DNA of 13,865 bases from an uncultured Collinsella sp. (GTDB taxonomy: Bacteria; Actinomycetota; Coriobacteriia; Coriobacteriales; Coriobacteriaceae): assembly GCA_958421035.1 (NCBI GenBank), contig CATZKS010000054.1, forward strand, positions 1 to 13,865. The letters run 5' to 3'. The notes beneath the pieces were generated by a model. That model did no database searches and was not told where the DNA came from. It saw only the letters and a list, made by a program, of their open reading frames with translations. Both the position numbers and the translations under genes were made by a program. Shown here piece after piece: positions 1 to 7,600 of the stretch (position 1 is the stretch's first letter; each line of letters begins with the position of its first letter).

Positions 1-158
1 GACTTGCAGCGACGGACCTCAGGACACTCTTACACCACGTCTGCGCGCGCGACCTAAGTAATATCGTTAAAGAGCCAATTTTATTGGACGTATGGGGAAT
101 TACTAGACTCAGTTTTTGGACAGGTGAGGATTCCCGGCGCCCGGAACAGTGCAATTTG

Positions 159-179
159 CTGCCACTAAATTTGTGGCAG
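159..179. repeat. Short inverted repeat (hairpin)
   Basis: CTGCCAC (159-165) and GTGGCAG (173-179) are perfect 7-nt complements around an AT-rich 7-nt loop. It lies about 110 bases upstream of the dipeptidase start. No T-tract follows directly on the plus strand, so it is not a clear terminator. It could be a 5' leader structure or an operator. Confidence 0.5.
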
Positions 180-201
180 TACTCATATTTGGCATTTTTT
201 G

Positions 202-238
202 ACCACGGGGGCTGCCGAGGCCGTGGTTTCGCCCTTTT
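202..238 (+). terminator. Terminator-like hairpin upstream of dipeptidase gene
   Basis: ACCACGG (202-208) pairs perfectly with CCGTGGT (221-227) around a 12-nt GC-rich loop. T-runs lie on both sides (195-200, and 235-239 after a short gap), so it could stop transcription arriving from either side, most likely that of an upstream plus-strand gene outside the window. The gap between stem and T-run is larger than in a classical intrinsic terminator. Confidence 0.4.
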
Positions 239-293
239 TGCGTCGAAGCGATACACTGTTGCCGTTTGATTTCTTCGCTCAAGGAGGATGCGC

Positions 294-1817
294 ATGCCGT
301 GCACAACGATTTTGGTTGGTAAGAACGCGAGCTACGACGGGTCGACGCTTGTCGCGCGTAACGAGGACTCGTCCAACGGGGTGTTTGAGCCCAAGCGCAT
401 GCGCGTAGTGCATCCCGACGAGCAGCCGCGCGTCTACACGAGCGTCCTGAGTCACCTGACCGTTGAACTGCCCGATAACCCCATGCGCTACACGAGCGTC
501 CCCGATGTTGTCCCGGGCCACGGCATCTGGGCCGAGGCCGGTTTCAACGAGCTCAATGTGGGCATGTCCGCAACCGAGACGCTCACCACCAACGAGCGCG
601 TCCGCGGTGCCGACCCGCTTGTGGACTACGTGCCCGCCAAGGGCAACGAGGGCGAGGACGGATACGTTCCGGCGCAGCCTGGTGGCCTGGGCGAGGAGGA
701 CATGGTTACCCTAGTCCTGCCGTACGCCAAGTCCGCCCGCGACGGCGTTCGTATCCTGGGCGACCTGCTCGAGCGCTACGGCACCTACGAGAACAACGGC
801 ATCGCCTTTAGCGACGTGGACGAGATCTGGTGGCTTGAGACCATCGGCGGCCATCATTGGATTGCCAAGCGTGTGCCCGATGACGCCTATGTGACCATGC
901 CCAACCAATTGGGTATCGACAGCTTTGACCTGGATGACGCCGAGGGCGCCCAGACCGACCACATGTGCTCGGCCGACCTGCGCTCCTGGATGGCCGAGTG
1001 GCATCTGGACCTGACGCTGGGCGTCGAGGGCGACGGTCCGGCGACGGTCTTTAACCCGCGCGAGGCCTTTGGCTCGCACAGCGACGGCGACCATGTCTAC
1101 AACACGCCGCGCGCGTGGTACATGCAGCGCTGCCTCAACCCCAGCGACGTGTGGGATGGTCCCGAGGCCGACTACACGCCCGAGAGCGACGATATCCCTT
1201 GGAGCCGCGTGCCCGAGCGCAAGGTGACTATCGAGGACATCAAGTACGTACTCTCGAGCCACTACCAGGGCACGGAGTACGATTGCTACGGCAGCAAGGG
1301 CACGCCCGCCACGCGCGGCGCCTATCGCCCCATCGGCATCAACCGCAACAGCCAGCTTGCCGTGCTGCAGCTGCGCCCCTATGCGCAGCCGGCCTACCGC
1401 GCCGTGCAGTGGATGGCGTTTGGCTCCAACTCGTTTAACGCGCTGGTTCCGCTGTATGCCAACGTCGAGACCATGCCCGAGTACTATGCCGACACGCAGG
1501 CTCGCGTGACGTCCGAGAATTTCTATTGGGCAAATCGCCTGATCGGTGCCTTGGCCGATGTTCGCTTCCATGAGTGCGGCCGCGCGGTCGAGGATTATCA
1601 GGAGAAGGTCGGTGGCATGGGCCACAAGCAGATCCATGACGTCGACGCTGCCGTAGCCGCTCTGCCCGAGGCCGAGGTGCCCGCCGAGCTGGCACGCGCC
1701 AACGAGGCCTTCGCCGAGCTTGTGCGCGTGGAGACCGATGCTCTGCTGGGCAAGGTGCTCTACACCACGAGCTGTGCCATGAAGAACTCCTTCGCGATGA
1801 ACGACAATGTGAGATAA
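294..1817 (+). CDS. C69-family dipeptidase (PepD-like, Ntn-hydrolase)
   Basis: This is a cysteine dipeptidase of the C69 family, which in lactic acid bacteria hydrolyses a broad range of dipeptides in the cytoplasm. The N-terminus reads MPCTTILVGKNAS and is followed by GSTLVARNEDS (about residues 16-26), the family signature. The nucleophilic cysteine sits at residue 3. C69 enzymes are Ntn-hydrolases whose catalytic Cys becomes the new N-terminus, so only a Met-Pro propeptide would need removing. At 507 aa it is close to the usual family length. No signal peptide or membrane segment is visible. ATG at 294 is preferred over ATG at 288 because AAGGAGG (281-287) is 6 nt away from 294 but abuts 288. 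It is the first gene of a plus-strand run, followed 71 bases later by the phasin-like gene, with no clear terminator between them. Probable role: use of peptides taken up in the gut. Family call is firm; substrate range is not shown by sequence. Confidence 0.93.
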   Translation: MPCTTILVGKNASYDGSTLVARNEDSSNGVFEPKRMRVVHPDEQPRVYTSVLSHLTVELPDNPMRYTSVPDVVPGHGIWAEAGFNELNVGMSATETLTTNERVRGADPLVDYVPAKGNEGEDGYVPAQPGGLGEEDMVTLVLPYAKSARDGVRILGDLLERYGTYENNGIAFSDVDEIWWLETIGGHHWIAKRVPDDAYVTMPNQLGIDSFDLDDAEGAQTDHMCSADLRSWMAEWHLDLTLGVEGDGPATVFNPREAFGSHSDGDHVYNTPRAWYMQRCLNPSDVWDGPEADYTPESDDIPWSRVPERKVTIEDIKYVLSSHYQGTEYDCYGSKGTPATRGAYRPIGINRNSQLAVLQLRPYAQPAYRAVQWMAFGSNSFNALVPLYANVETMPEYYADTQARVTSENFYWANRLIGALADVRFHECGRAVEDYQEKVGGMGHKQIHDVDAAVAALPEAEVPAELARANEAFAELVRVETDALLGKVLYTTSCAMKNSFAMNDNVR

Positions 1818-1823
1818 AACGCT

Positions 1824-1853
1824 TTGTCGCTTTCGCGCGATCTTGGGTACAAG
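1824..1853 (+). promoter_or_regulatory. Possible promoter for the phasin-like/ABC1 pair
   Basis: TTGTCG (1824-1829) and TACAAG (1848-1853) each match the -35 and -10 consensus at four of six positions, separated by 18 nt. They lie just after the dipeptidase stop and about 35 bases before the phasin-like start. The match is modest, and read-through from the dipeptidase gene is equally possible. Confidence 0.3.
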
Positions 1854-1888
1854 AAGGCCAATGCAGTTGTTCATGATTGGAGCCAACC

Positions 1889-2305
1889 ATGGTTATGAAA
1901 TTCGATCAGCTTGTTAACGGCGCCATCAACGTGGGCTTTGGCGCTGCCGCCGTTGCCGTCGAGGGAGGCAAGAAGGTCCTTGACGACCTCAACGCCAAGG
2001 GCGAGCAGGTGCGCAAGGACGCCGACACCCCCGATATCGCCCGCAGCGTATCCGATATGTTTGAGCAGGCCGGCGGCACCATCTCCGACCTGACTGAGCG
2101 CCTGGGCATGCAGGGCGAGACCGCGGCGCAGCGCGTGCTCGACGAGCTCATCCTTGCTCGCGTCCGCGTCATGGCCGCCCCCGAGCGTACCGCCTTCCTG
2201 GCTCACGTGCGCGACATTGTCGATTCGGTCGAGGACAACGTGACCTCGGTGCCCGTCGAGTCCGTTGAGCCCGACGACGCAGAGGATGCCGAAGAGGCCG
2301 AGTAG
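1889..2305 (+). CDS. Small phasin-like acidic protein (hypothetical)
   Basis: A predicted 138-aa soluble protein. The first part (about residues 4-45) is Gly/Ala-rich and amphipathic, reading like the N-terminus of phasin-type proteins (COG3937-like). The middle (about 50-115) is strongly helical and probably coiled. The tail (about 120-138) is almost all Asp and Glu. No catalytic motif or signal peptide is visible. ATG at 1889 is chosen because GGAG (1879-1882) lies 6 nt upstream; ATG at 1895 is an alternative. The gene ends in tandem TAG stops, and 8 bases later an ABC1-type kinase begins with almost no Shine-Dalgarno of its own, so the two are probably translationally coupled. Phasin-like genes beside AarF/ABC1 kinases are known from Firmicutes. 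That context suggests a partner or regulator of the kinase rather than a true polyhydroxyalkanoate granule protein. The gene itself is secure; the phasin relationship is tentative. Confidence 0.8.
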   Translation: MVMKFDQLVNGAINVGFGAAAVAVEGGKKVLDDLNAKGEQVRKDADTPDIARSVSDMFEQAGGTISDLTERLGMQGETAAQRVLDELILARVRVMAAPERTAFLAHVRDIVDSVEDNVTSVPVESVEPDDAEDAEEAE

Positions 2306-2313
2306 TAGCGCAG

Positions 2314-4077
2314 ATGGCAGATCCCACCACCGATTACAACAATCAAGATCCCTTGTGTGACGAGGCGGCAGTTGTCGACGAAGTCGAGGCTGCCGTCTCG
2401 GGCGCTCGCAAGAAGCCCCGCGCCGTGGACATGGTGCCCGAGGAGCCTGACGCCATGGCTCCGTGCGACGAGTACCAGCTTACGCCGGCGGGCCGTCGCG
2501 AGCGTATTGGGCAGATCGTCCGCCTCGTCAAAAAGTACCGCGTGTGGGACAACCTCACGCCGGTGCGCCTGCGCCGCCTGCTCGAGGAGCTCGGTCCCAT
2601 GTTCGTCAAGATGGGGCAGATTTTGGCCAACCGCTCCGAGATCTTGCCGCAGCGCTTTTGTGACGAGCTCCGTCGTCTGCGCTCCGACGTGGAGCCCGTG
2701 CCGTACGAGGTGGTGCTTCGCTGCCTAGAAGAGGAATACGGCCTGCGCCTGGGGGAGATGTTCGACGCGATCGACCCCAACCCGCTTGGCAGTGCCTCGC
2801 TCGCGCAGGTGCACCGCGCCCGCTTGGTGACGGGCGAGGACGTGGCCGTCAAGGTGCAGCGCCCCGGTGCTCAGCAGGTTATGGCGCAGGACATCGATAT
2901 CATCCGCTCGGTGGTACGCATCGTCTCCAAGTTCGTCAACACCGATCAGTTCGTTGACTTGCACGGCGTGGTCGAGGAGCTGTGGACCTCGTTTCGCGAG
3001 GAGACCAACTTTTTGGCCGAGGCCAAAAACCTCAACGACTTTTACGAGTTCCATAAGAGTGTGCGCGGCGTGTCGTGCCCCAAGTCCTACTTGGATTTGT
3101 GCACCGAGCACGTCGTGGTCATGGATTACATCGAGGGCATCTCGATTGCCGACCCCGAGCGTCTGGTGGCCGAGGGCTACGACTTAGAGAAGATTGGCTC
3201 GACAATCGTCGAAGACTACTCGACGCAGGTGCTCGACGACGGCTTTTTCCATGCCGATCCGCACGCGGGAAACATCATTCTCAAGGACGGTATCGTCTAC
3301 TTTATCGACTTGGGCATGGTCGGGCGCATGTCGAGCCATGATCGCGGCATCGTCAAGGACATGATTTTTGCCGTGGCCGAGGGCGACGTACCCAAACTCA
3401 AGGATTCGCTCATGCGCTTTGCCGTGACGCGCGGCGATTCGGCTGAGCTCGATCACTCGGCGTTTTTGTCCGATCTGGACTTTATCGTTGCCGACTTTGC
3501 GGGCCTCGACCTTAAGGACCTGGATATCGGCGAGTTTTTGACCTCGCTGTTAAACCTTGCGCGCAAGAACGACGTTGAGCTGCCGAGCGTGGTGACGATG
3601 TTCGCGCGCGGCATGGTGACGCTCGAGGGCCTGCTGACCGAGTATATGCCCAACGTCAACATGATCCAGATCATCCAGACGCACATTAAAAACGAGAAGA
3701 GCACCTACGCGCGCATGCGCGACATGAGCCGCGACTTTGCGGCGAGCAGCTACCGCGCTGCCAAGGGCTCGCTCGAGGCGGCCGAGTACCTGGGGCTGGC
3801 ATCGCGTATGCTCACGCGAGGTCAGCTTAAGGTGAACCTGCAGCTCATGAGTAGCGACAAGGCGCTGCGCCAGATAGGCGGCATCGTCGACCGCATGTCA
3901 ATGGCCATTGTTGTCGCCGGTCTGTTTATCGGCTCCTCGGTGGTCTACTATGCGCGCATTGAGCCTGTTGTGCTTGGTATTCCGGTTATCGGCTTTTTTG
4001 GCTACGTGAGCGCGCTGGTTTTGGCGCTCATGCTGGGCCGCAATATCTGGCGCAACAGTCACGGCGGCAAGCATTAG
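2314..4077 (+). CDS. ABC1/AarF/UbiB-family atypical protein kinase-like protein
   Basis: A 587-aa member of the ABC1 (ADCK/UbiB) family of atypical kinase-like ATPases, which in other organisms support isoprenoid quinone synthesis or lipid handling at membranes. Motifs appear in order: an acidic N-terminal extension (about 1-55), the family KxGQ motif as KMGQ (99-102), the Ala/Ser-rich nucleotide loop GSASLAQ (159-165), the ATP-binding lysine in VAVKVQRP (K180), the catalytic stretch HADPHAGN (313-320), and a metal-binding DLG (332-334) in place of the usual DFG. Two hydrophobic helices at the C-terminus (about 530-547 and 553-575) should anchor it in the membrane. Length fits the bacterial family. 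ATG at 2314 has no good Shine-Dalgarno, so translation is probably coupled to the preceding gene 8 bases upstream. A large inverted repeat follows 11 bases after the stop. An anaerobic coriobacterium does not make ubiquinone, so the substrate is unknown; menaquinone-related or lipid roles are possible. Confidence 0.93.
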   Translation: MADPTTDYNNQDPLCDEAAVVDEVEAAVSGARKKPRAVDMVPEEPDAMAPCDEYQLTPAGRRERIGQIVRLVKKYRVWDNLTPVRLRRLLEELGPMFVKMGQILANRSEILPQRFCDELRRLRSDVEPVPYEVVLRCLEEEYGLRLGEMFDAIDPNPLGSASLAQVHRARLVTGEDVAVKVQRPGAQQVMAQDIDIIRSVVRIVSKFVNTDQFVDLHGVVEELWTSFREETNFLAEAKNLNDFYEFHKSVRGVSCPKSYLDLCTEHVVVMDYIEGISIADPERLVAEGYDLEKIGSTIVEDYSTQVLDDGFFHADPHAGNIILKDGIVYFIDLGMVGRMSSHDRGIVKDMIFAVAEGDVPKLKDSLMRFAVTRGDSAELDHSAFLSDLDFIVADFAGLDLKDLDIGEFLTSLLNLARKNDVELPSVVTMFARGMVTLEGLLTEYMPNVNMIQIIQTHIKNEKSTYARMRDMSRDFAASSYRAAKGSLEAAEYLGLASRMLTRGQLKVNLQLMSSDKALRQIGGIVDRMSMAIVVAGLFIGSSVVYYARIEPVVLGIPVIGFFGYVSALVLALMLGRNIWRNSHGGKH

Positions 4078-4088
4078 CGTAGCTGCGC

Positions 4089-4204
4089 GGTGCCGTGGGA
4101 CAAAATTATCAGTAGTGTTTGTCCCAGGTGTGATAGGTGCGTCAAGTGTGTTGCCGCAAGCGACCCCGGGACAAACACTACTGATAATTTTGTCCCACGG
4201 CACC
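4089..4204. repeat. Perfect 37-nt inverted repeat, REPIN/MITE-like intergenic element
   Basis: Bases 4089-4125 and 4168-4204 are exact reverse complements over 37 nt, enclosing a 42-nt centre. Each arm is itself an inverted repeat: GGGACAAA (4097-4104) with TTTGTCCC (4118-4125) in the left arm, and GGGACAAA (4168-4175) with TTTGTCCC (4189-4196) in the right arm. The element can therefore fold either as one long hairpin or as two small ones. It starts 11 bases after the ABC1 stop codon, so in RNA it would probably act as a terminator or transcript-end protector. This layout, two palindromic units in opposite orientation, matches REP doublets (REPINs) and some MITEs. No target-site duplication is apparent at its edges and no transposase is nearby. 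Confidence 0.9.
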
Positions 4205-4277
4205 CTTTCCGTGCCCAACTCTTTCCTATCGCAAACAATAGCTTTTACCTTGGGCTTCGCCTGTGTGCGGGGCCCTT

Positions 4278-4306
4278 TTGCGTGATACCATTTTGACGGT
4301 AATAAT
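4278..4306 (+). promoter_or_regulatory. Probable promoter driving the B12 riboswitch operon
   Basis: A -10-like AATAAT (4301-4306; five of six consensus positions) lies 17 nt after a poor -35-like TTGCGT (4278-4283). It ends just before the riboswitch begins, which is where a promoter is expected. TTGACG at 4293-4298 is an alternative -35, but its -10 would fall inside the aptamer. Confidence 0.45.
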
Positions 4307-4308
4307 CG

Positions 4309-4486
4309 ATGGCCTAGATGGTGGTGCGGAGACGCACGAACGCGCGGTTTTCCTGCGCGTTTGGGAGAATCGGGGTGCAAGTCCCCGGCTGTACCAGTAA
4401 CCGTAATTCCTCTTGGCTCGGGATGTTCGCGTCGCAGATCGGACGACGCGCCTGAGCCGTTAAGGTTAAGTCGGATCGCCTCCCAT
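4309..4486 (+). ncRNA. Cobalamin (B12) riboswitch
   Basis: The conserved cobalamin aptamer core is visible: GGGAGAATC then GGGGTGCAAGTCCCCGG and CTGTACCAGTAACCGTAA at about 4363-4405, corresponding to the family pattern of GGGAA, GGTGnAAnTCC and CnGnnCCnGnnACnGTnA. It is preceded by two peripheral hairpins (GTGCG/CGCAC at 4324-4337 and CGCGC/GCGCG at 4341-4359). It is followed by a nested peripheral stem (GGCTC at 4415-4419 with GAGCC at 4454-4458, enclosing GCGTCG/CGACGC). The 3' conserved strand AAGTCGGATCGCCTCCC (4468-4484) replaces the more usual form with CCAGGAGACCTGCC but keeps its spacing and GGA-nn-CCT character. This RNA senses cobalamin and usually represses the gene downstream when cobalamin is plentiful. 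Here it precedes two DUF4430 surface-protein genes. The exact edges are approximate. Confidence 0.88.
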
Positions 4487-4631
4487 CTTGCATGCGGCTG
4501 CGGCTTTTGCTGCCGGTGTGCATAGGGCTCTGGAGGGAAGGGGGACCCCGATGGGGGAACTCGAGCGCAGCATGCGCGATGGCGTGGGGCAGCCTCAAGG
4601 CAACGCTCCAAGTACAGACAGTAGGAGACAA
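4487..4631 (+). promoter_or_regulatory. Leader between riboswitch and start codon; possible expression platform
   Basis: About 145 bases separate the aptamer from the preferred start. An imperfect stem-loop can form from ATGC (4492-4495) and CGGC (4501-4504) with GCCG (4512-4515) and GCAT (4520-4523). No T-tract follows, so classical transcription termination is not evident and control of translation is more likely. Two Shine-Dalgarno-like stretches occur: GGAGGGAAGGGGG (4532-4544) before ATG 4551, and AGGAG (4623-4627) before ATG 4632. How the aptamer would switch either one is not clear by eye. Confidence 0.4.
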
Positions 4632-7600
4632 ATGGATATGTTCGAGGACGAGCGCCAGCGTGCCTCGCATCGCCGTGGCGCAATTGCGCGCGGCGTAGCC
4701 AAGCGCGGCCTGGTGGCATTCCTGGCCTTCGCGATGGCCTTTGGCACCACACCTGCCCAGCTGTGGGCCGACGGCGCCGAGGGCATTGCCGAGTCTGTGG
4801 CTCAGGCTGCGACGCCGGGCGAGGACGCAGCGCTTGCGGGCGGTGCCGCTGAGCAGAGCGGCGCCGAGGTTTCAGATTCCGGGAGCGCGCCTGCGGCTAG
4901 TGCCGCCACAACAGAGGCGGTAACTGGCGACGAAGGCTCGGCGACGGGGGAGAACTCTGCCGCGAGCGAGCAGTCTTCGACGGCATCCGCTGGCCAAGCA
5001 GGATCTGCCGCCGCGGCTGCCGTCCAGGCAGAGAACCCGACGGAAACCGGCGATGTCGCCAAGAAGCAAGTCGAGGTCTCGTTCTCGATTATCGGCACCG
5101 ATGCCGACGGCAAGGCTCAGACGTGGGTGGCACCTACGCAGCTCAAGCTCGACGAGGGCGCGACGGCTGCGGATGCCTTCATTAAGCTGCAGGAGAAGAC
5201 GGGCTTCAAGGCGGACTACGATCCGAACACGGCATACGGGTTCTACCTCAAAAGCATCACATCCCCGAGCGATGGCCGCACGCTTGCCTTCGATCCGGCG
5301 ACTTATGCCTACTGGCAGCTGTTCGTCGACGGCGCGTCTTCCTCGGTTGGCGCGAGCAGCGTCAAGCTCACCCAGGGGCAGAAGATTGAGTTTGCCTATA
5401 CGGCTGGTAGCGCGTCCCCTGTCGTTAAGGACCAGGTTGCCGCAAATGTGACCGTCATTGGTCGCGATGCCCAGGGCAAGACTCAGGCTTGGGTCGATAA
5501 CGCGCAGTATGTGGTGACGTCCGGCTCGAGCGCACTTGACCTTACGAAGGTCGCGCTCGAGGCAAATGGCATCGACGCCTTTGCTGCGGGCTCCATCATT
5601 TTGAGCCTTAAGTACAACGGCGTTGAGCTGGGTACGCCGCTCGATTATTCGACCTATTGGCAGCTGTTCATCAACGGCAAGTCGAGCGACTACACGGCAG
5701 ACAATGTCACCATTCATGCTGGCGATACCGTTACGTGGTTCTACGGTGGCTGGGGCGACCAGTTGCCCTCTGATTCCGTCCATGCTTCCGTTCAGGTCCT
5801 CGGTAAGGGCAAGGACGGCAAGCAGCAGGTTTGGGCTTCGACGGGCCAGACGAGTCTCAAGGCGGGTTCTACTGCCAAGGATCTCCTTGAGCAGACCGGC
5901 CTTAAGCTCGATGCTAGCGAATCGTCTTGGGGCTGGTTCCTCAACGGCATTACTTCGCCGTTCGATGGTAAATCCTATGGCTGGGACGCTGCGACCAAAA
6001 GCTATTGGCACTTCTACGTAAATGGCAAGTTCGCCAACGTTGGCGCCGGTGCCTACAAGCTCCAAGAGGGCGATACCGTCACCTTTATGTATGGTGCTGA
6101 CGCCGATGCCCTCCCCGGTCAGGTTCTTGGGTCCGTCGATGTTATCGGTCCCGATGTCAACGGCAACAATACTCGCTGGGGCTCGGCAAGCAATGTTTCT
6201 TTGCCCGAAGGCTCTACGGCCCAGGACCTTATTGAGACGGTTCTGAAGGAGAAGGGCGTTGATTACAACGCCTCCCAGAGCGGTGCATACTGGCTCCTGA
6301 ATTCCATTACTTCGCCGTTCGATCACAAGCCGTATGTCTGGGATGCTGCGACCAATAAATATTGGCACCTGTATATCAATGGAGAGCCCTCCTTACTCTG
6401 CGCCAATCAGATTACGCTCAAGAGCGGCGATAAGGTTACGCTTGCCTATACCACCGACGATTCGGCCATGCCCGATCCCGACAAGATTGTCGTGGACCCG
6501 AGTGCGACGACTCCTGATTGGGATGCCGACTGGGCCGGCTACGGCAACAGTGGCAACGGTTCGACCGTAACGGATGCCAAGACGCCTGCGCAAGCCGCCG
6601 GTCTTAAGTGGGCCTTCGATTGGAAGGCCGAGTCTGGCCAGCAGTATGCCAACTGCAGCGAGCCTGTCATTGCTAACGGTTTTGTGTACATCGCGACCGA
6701 GAACGAGCTCATTAAGATCGATTCGTCCACGGGCAAAAAGGTTGCCTCTGCGCCGCTTGCCTCCAAGGTGAGCTACACCTCTCGTCCGATCTATACCAAC
6801 GGCCTTATCATCGTTCCGCTCAACGGCGGTGCGGTCCAGGCGATTACTGCGGACAAGCTGATCTGCAAGTGGCTGACGCCTGGTTTGACGGACTTGACGC
6901 AGAGCTCCTGCACCGTGGTTTCGGACGGCGAGTACGTCTATGTTGGTACGGTCGATATTTCGTATGACGAGAACTACAACGCGACCTACGGCAACGGCTC
7001 CCTGAAGCGTATCAAGATTGCCACGGGCGAAGTTTCTTGGCAGAACATTGACCCTTCCGAGGGCTATTATTGGACTGGCGCTGCGCTGACGGATAAGTAC
7101 GCCATTGTTCCTACGAGCGCGGGCACGCTTAAGTGCATTGATAAGACGACGGGCGATGTCGTTTCGACCATGAAGCTCGGCGCTGTCGCAAATGCCGATT
7201 GCATTGCCGATCCGTCCAATGGTTCGACCTTCTATCAGATGACGCACGATGGAAAGCTCCATGTGATTTCGCTTTCGGCGAAGGGCGTGCTGAGTGAACA
7301 GAAGACGGTTGATCTGGGCCTTACGAATAATCTGAGCGCCCCTGCGGTGTCTGGTGACAATCTGATTGTCGGCGGACAGACGGCTACTGGCTCTGCTCTG
7401 GTTCTCTATAACCTGAAGACGGGTAAGACCACGATGGTCGCTGCTGCCGACGGCAAGGCGCTGCCGGCTGGCCTCAACGGTATTGCTGCTACTCCGCTGG
7501 TGAGTGTTCAGGGCGGCAAGACCTATGTGTACTTCACCGTTAACAGCGCGGATAGCAAGGATTACGTCAACTACTCTGCTGGTGGTGGCGTGTATCGCTA

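Larger units (their letters stand above)
1..293. other. Leader and intergenic region before the dipeptidase gene
   Basis: No gene can be supported here. One plus-strand frame stays open from base 3 to a stop at 267-269, but it has no ribosome binding site, no recognisable domain and a poor residue composition. It could be the tail of a gene beginning outside the window or simply chance. The region holds two hairpins (159-179 and 202-227). It ends in a strong Shine-Dalgarno sequence, AAGGAGG at 281-287, that serves the next gene. A weak -10-like TACACT lies at 252-257 without a convincing -35, so no promoter is called. Confidence 0.5.

Noticed and set aside
3..269. Open plus-strand frame at the left edge
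   Set aside because: It has no start in the window, no ribosome binding site and no recognisable motif. It also runs through two hairpins. It could be the tail of a gene, but this cannot be supported.
711..1886. 391-codon minus-strand open frame
   Set aside because: It lies antisense to the C69 dipeptidase, which has clear motifs and a strong ribosome binding site. Long antisense frames are common in GC-rich coding DNA.
4089..4204. Insertion sequence or CRISPR repeat
   Set aside because: There is no transposase, no obvious target-site duplication and only one pair of arms without regular spacers.
4090..4296. 68-codon plus-strand frame starting in the inverted repeat
   Set aside because: Its first residues are encoded by the repeat arm and appear again on the minus strand because the arms are complementary. 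This is an artefact of the element.
3898..4752. 284-codon minus-strand frame over the repeat and riboswitch
   Set aside because: It overlaps the end of the ABC1 gene, the inverted repeat, the riboswitch and the start of the surface-protein gene, and shows no protein-like features.
4872..6368. 498-codon minus-strand open frame
   Set aside because: It is a shadow of the DUF4430 modules on the opposite strand, with no motif or start signal.
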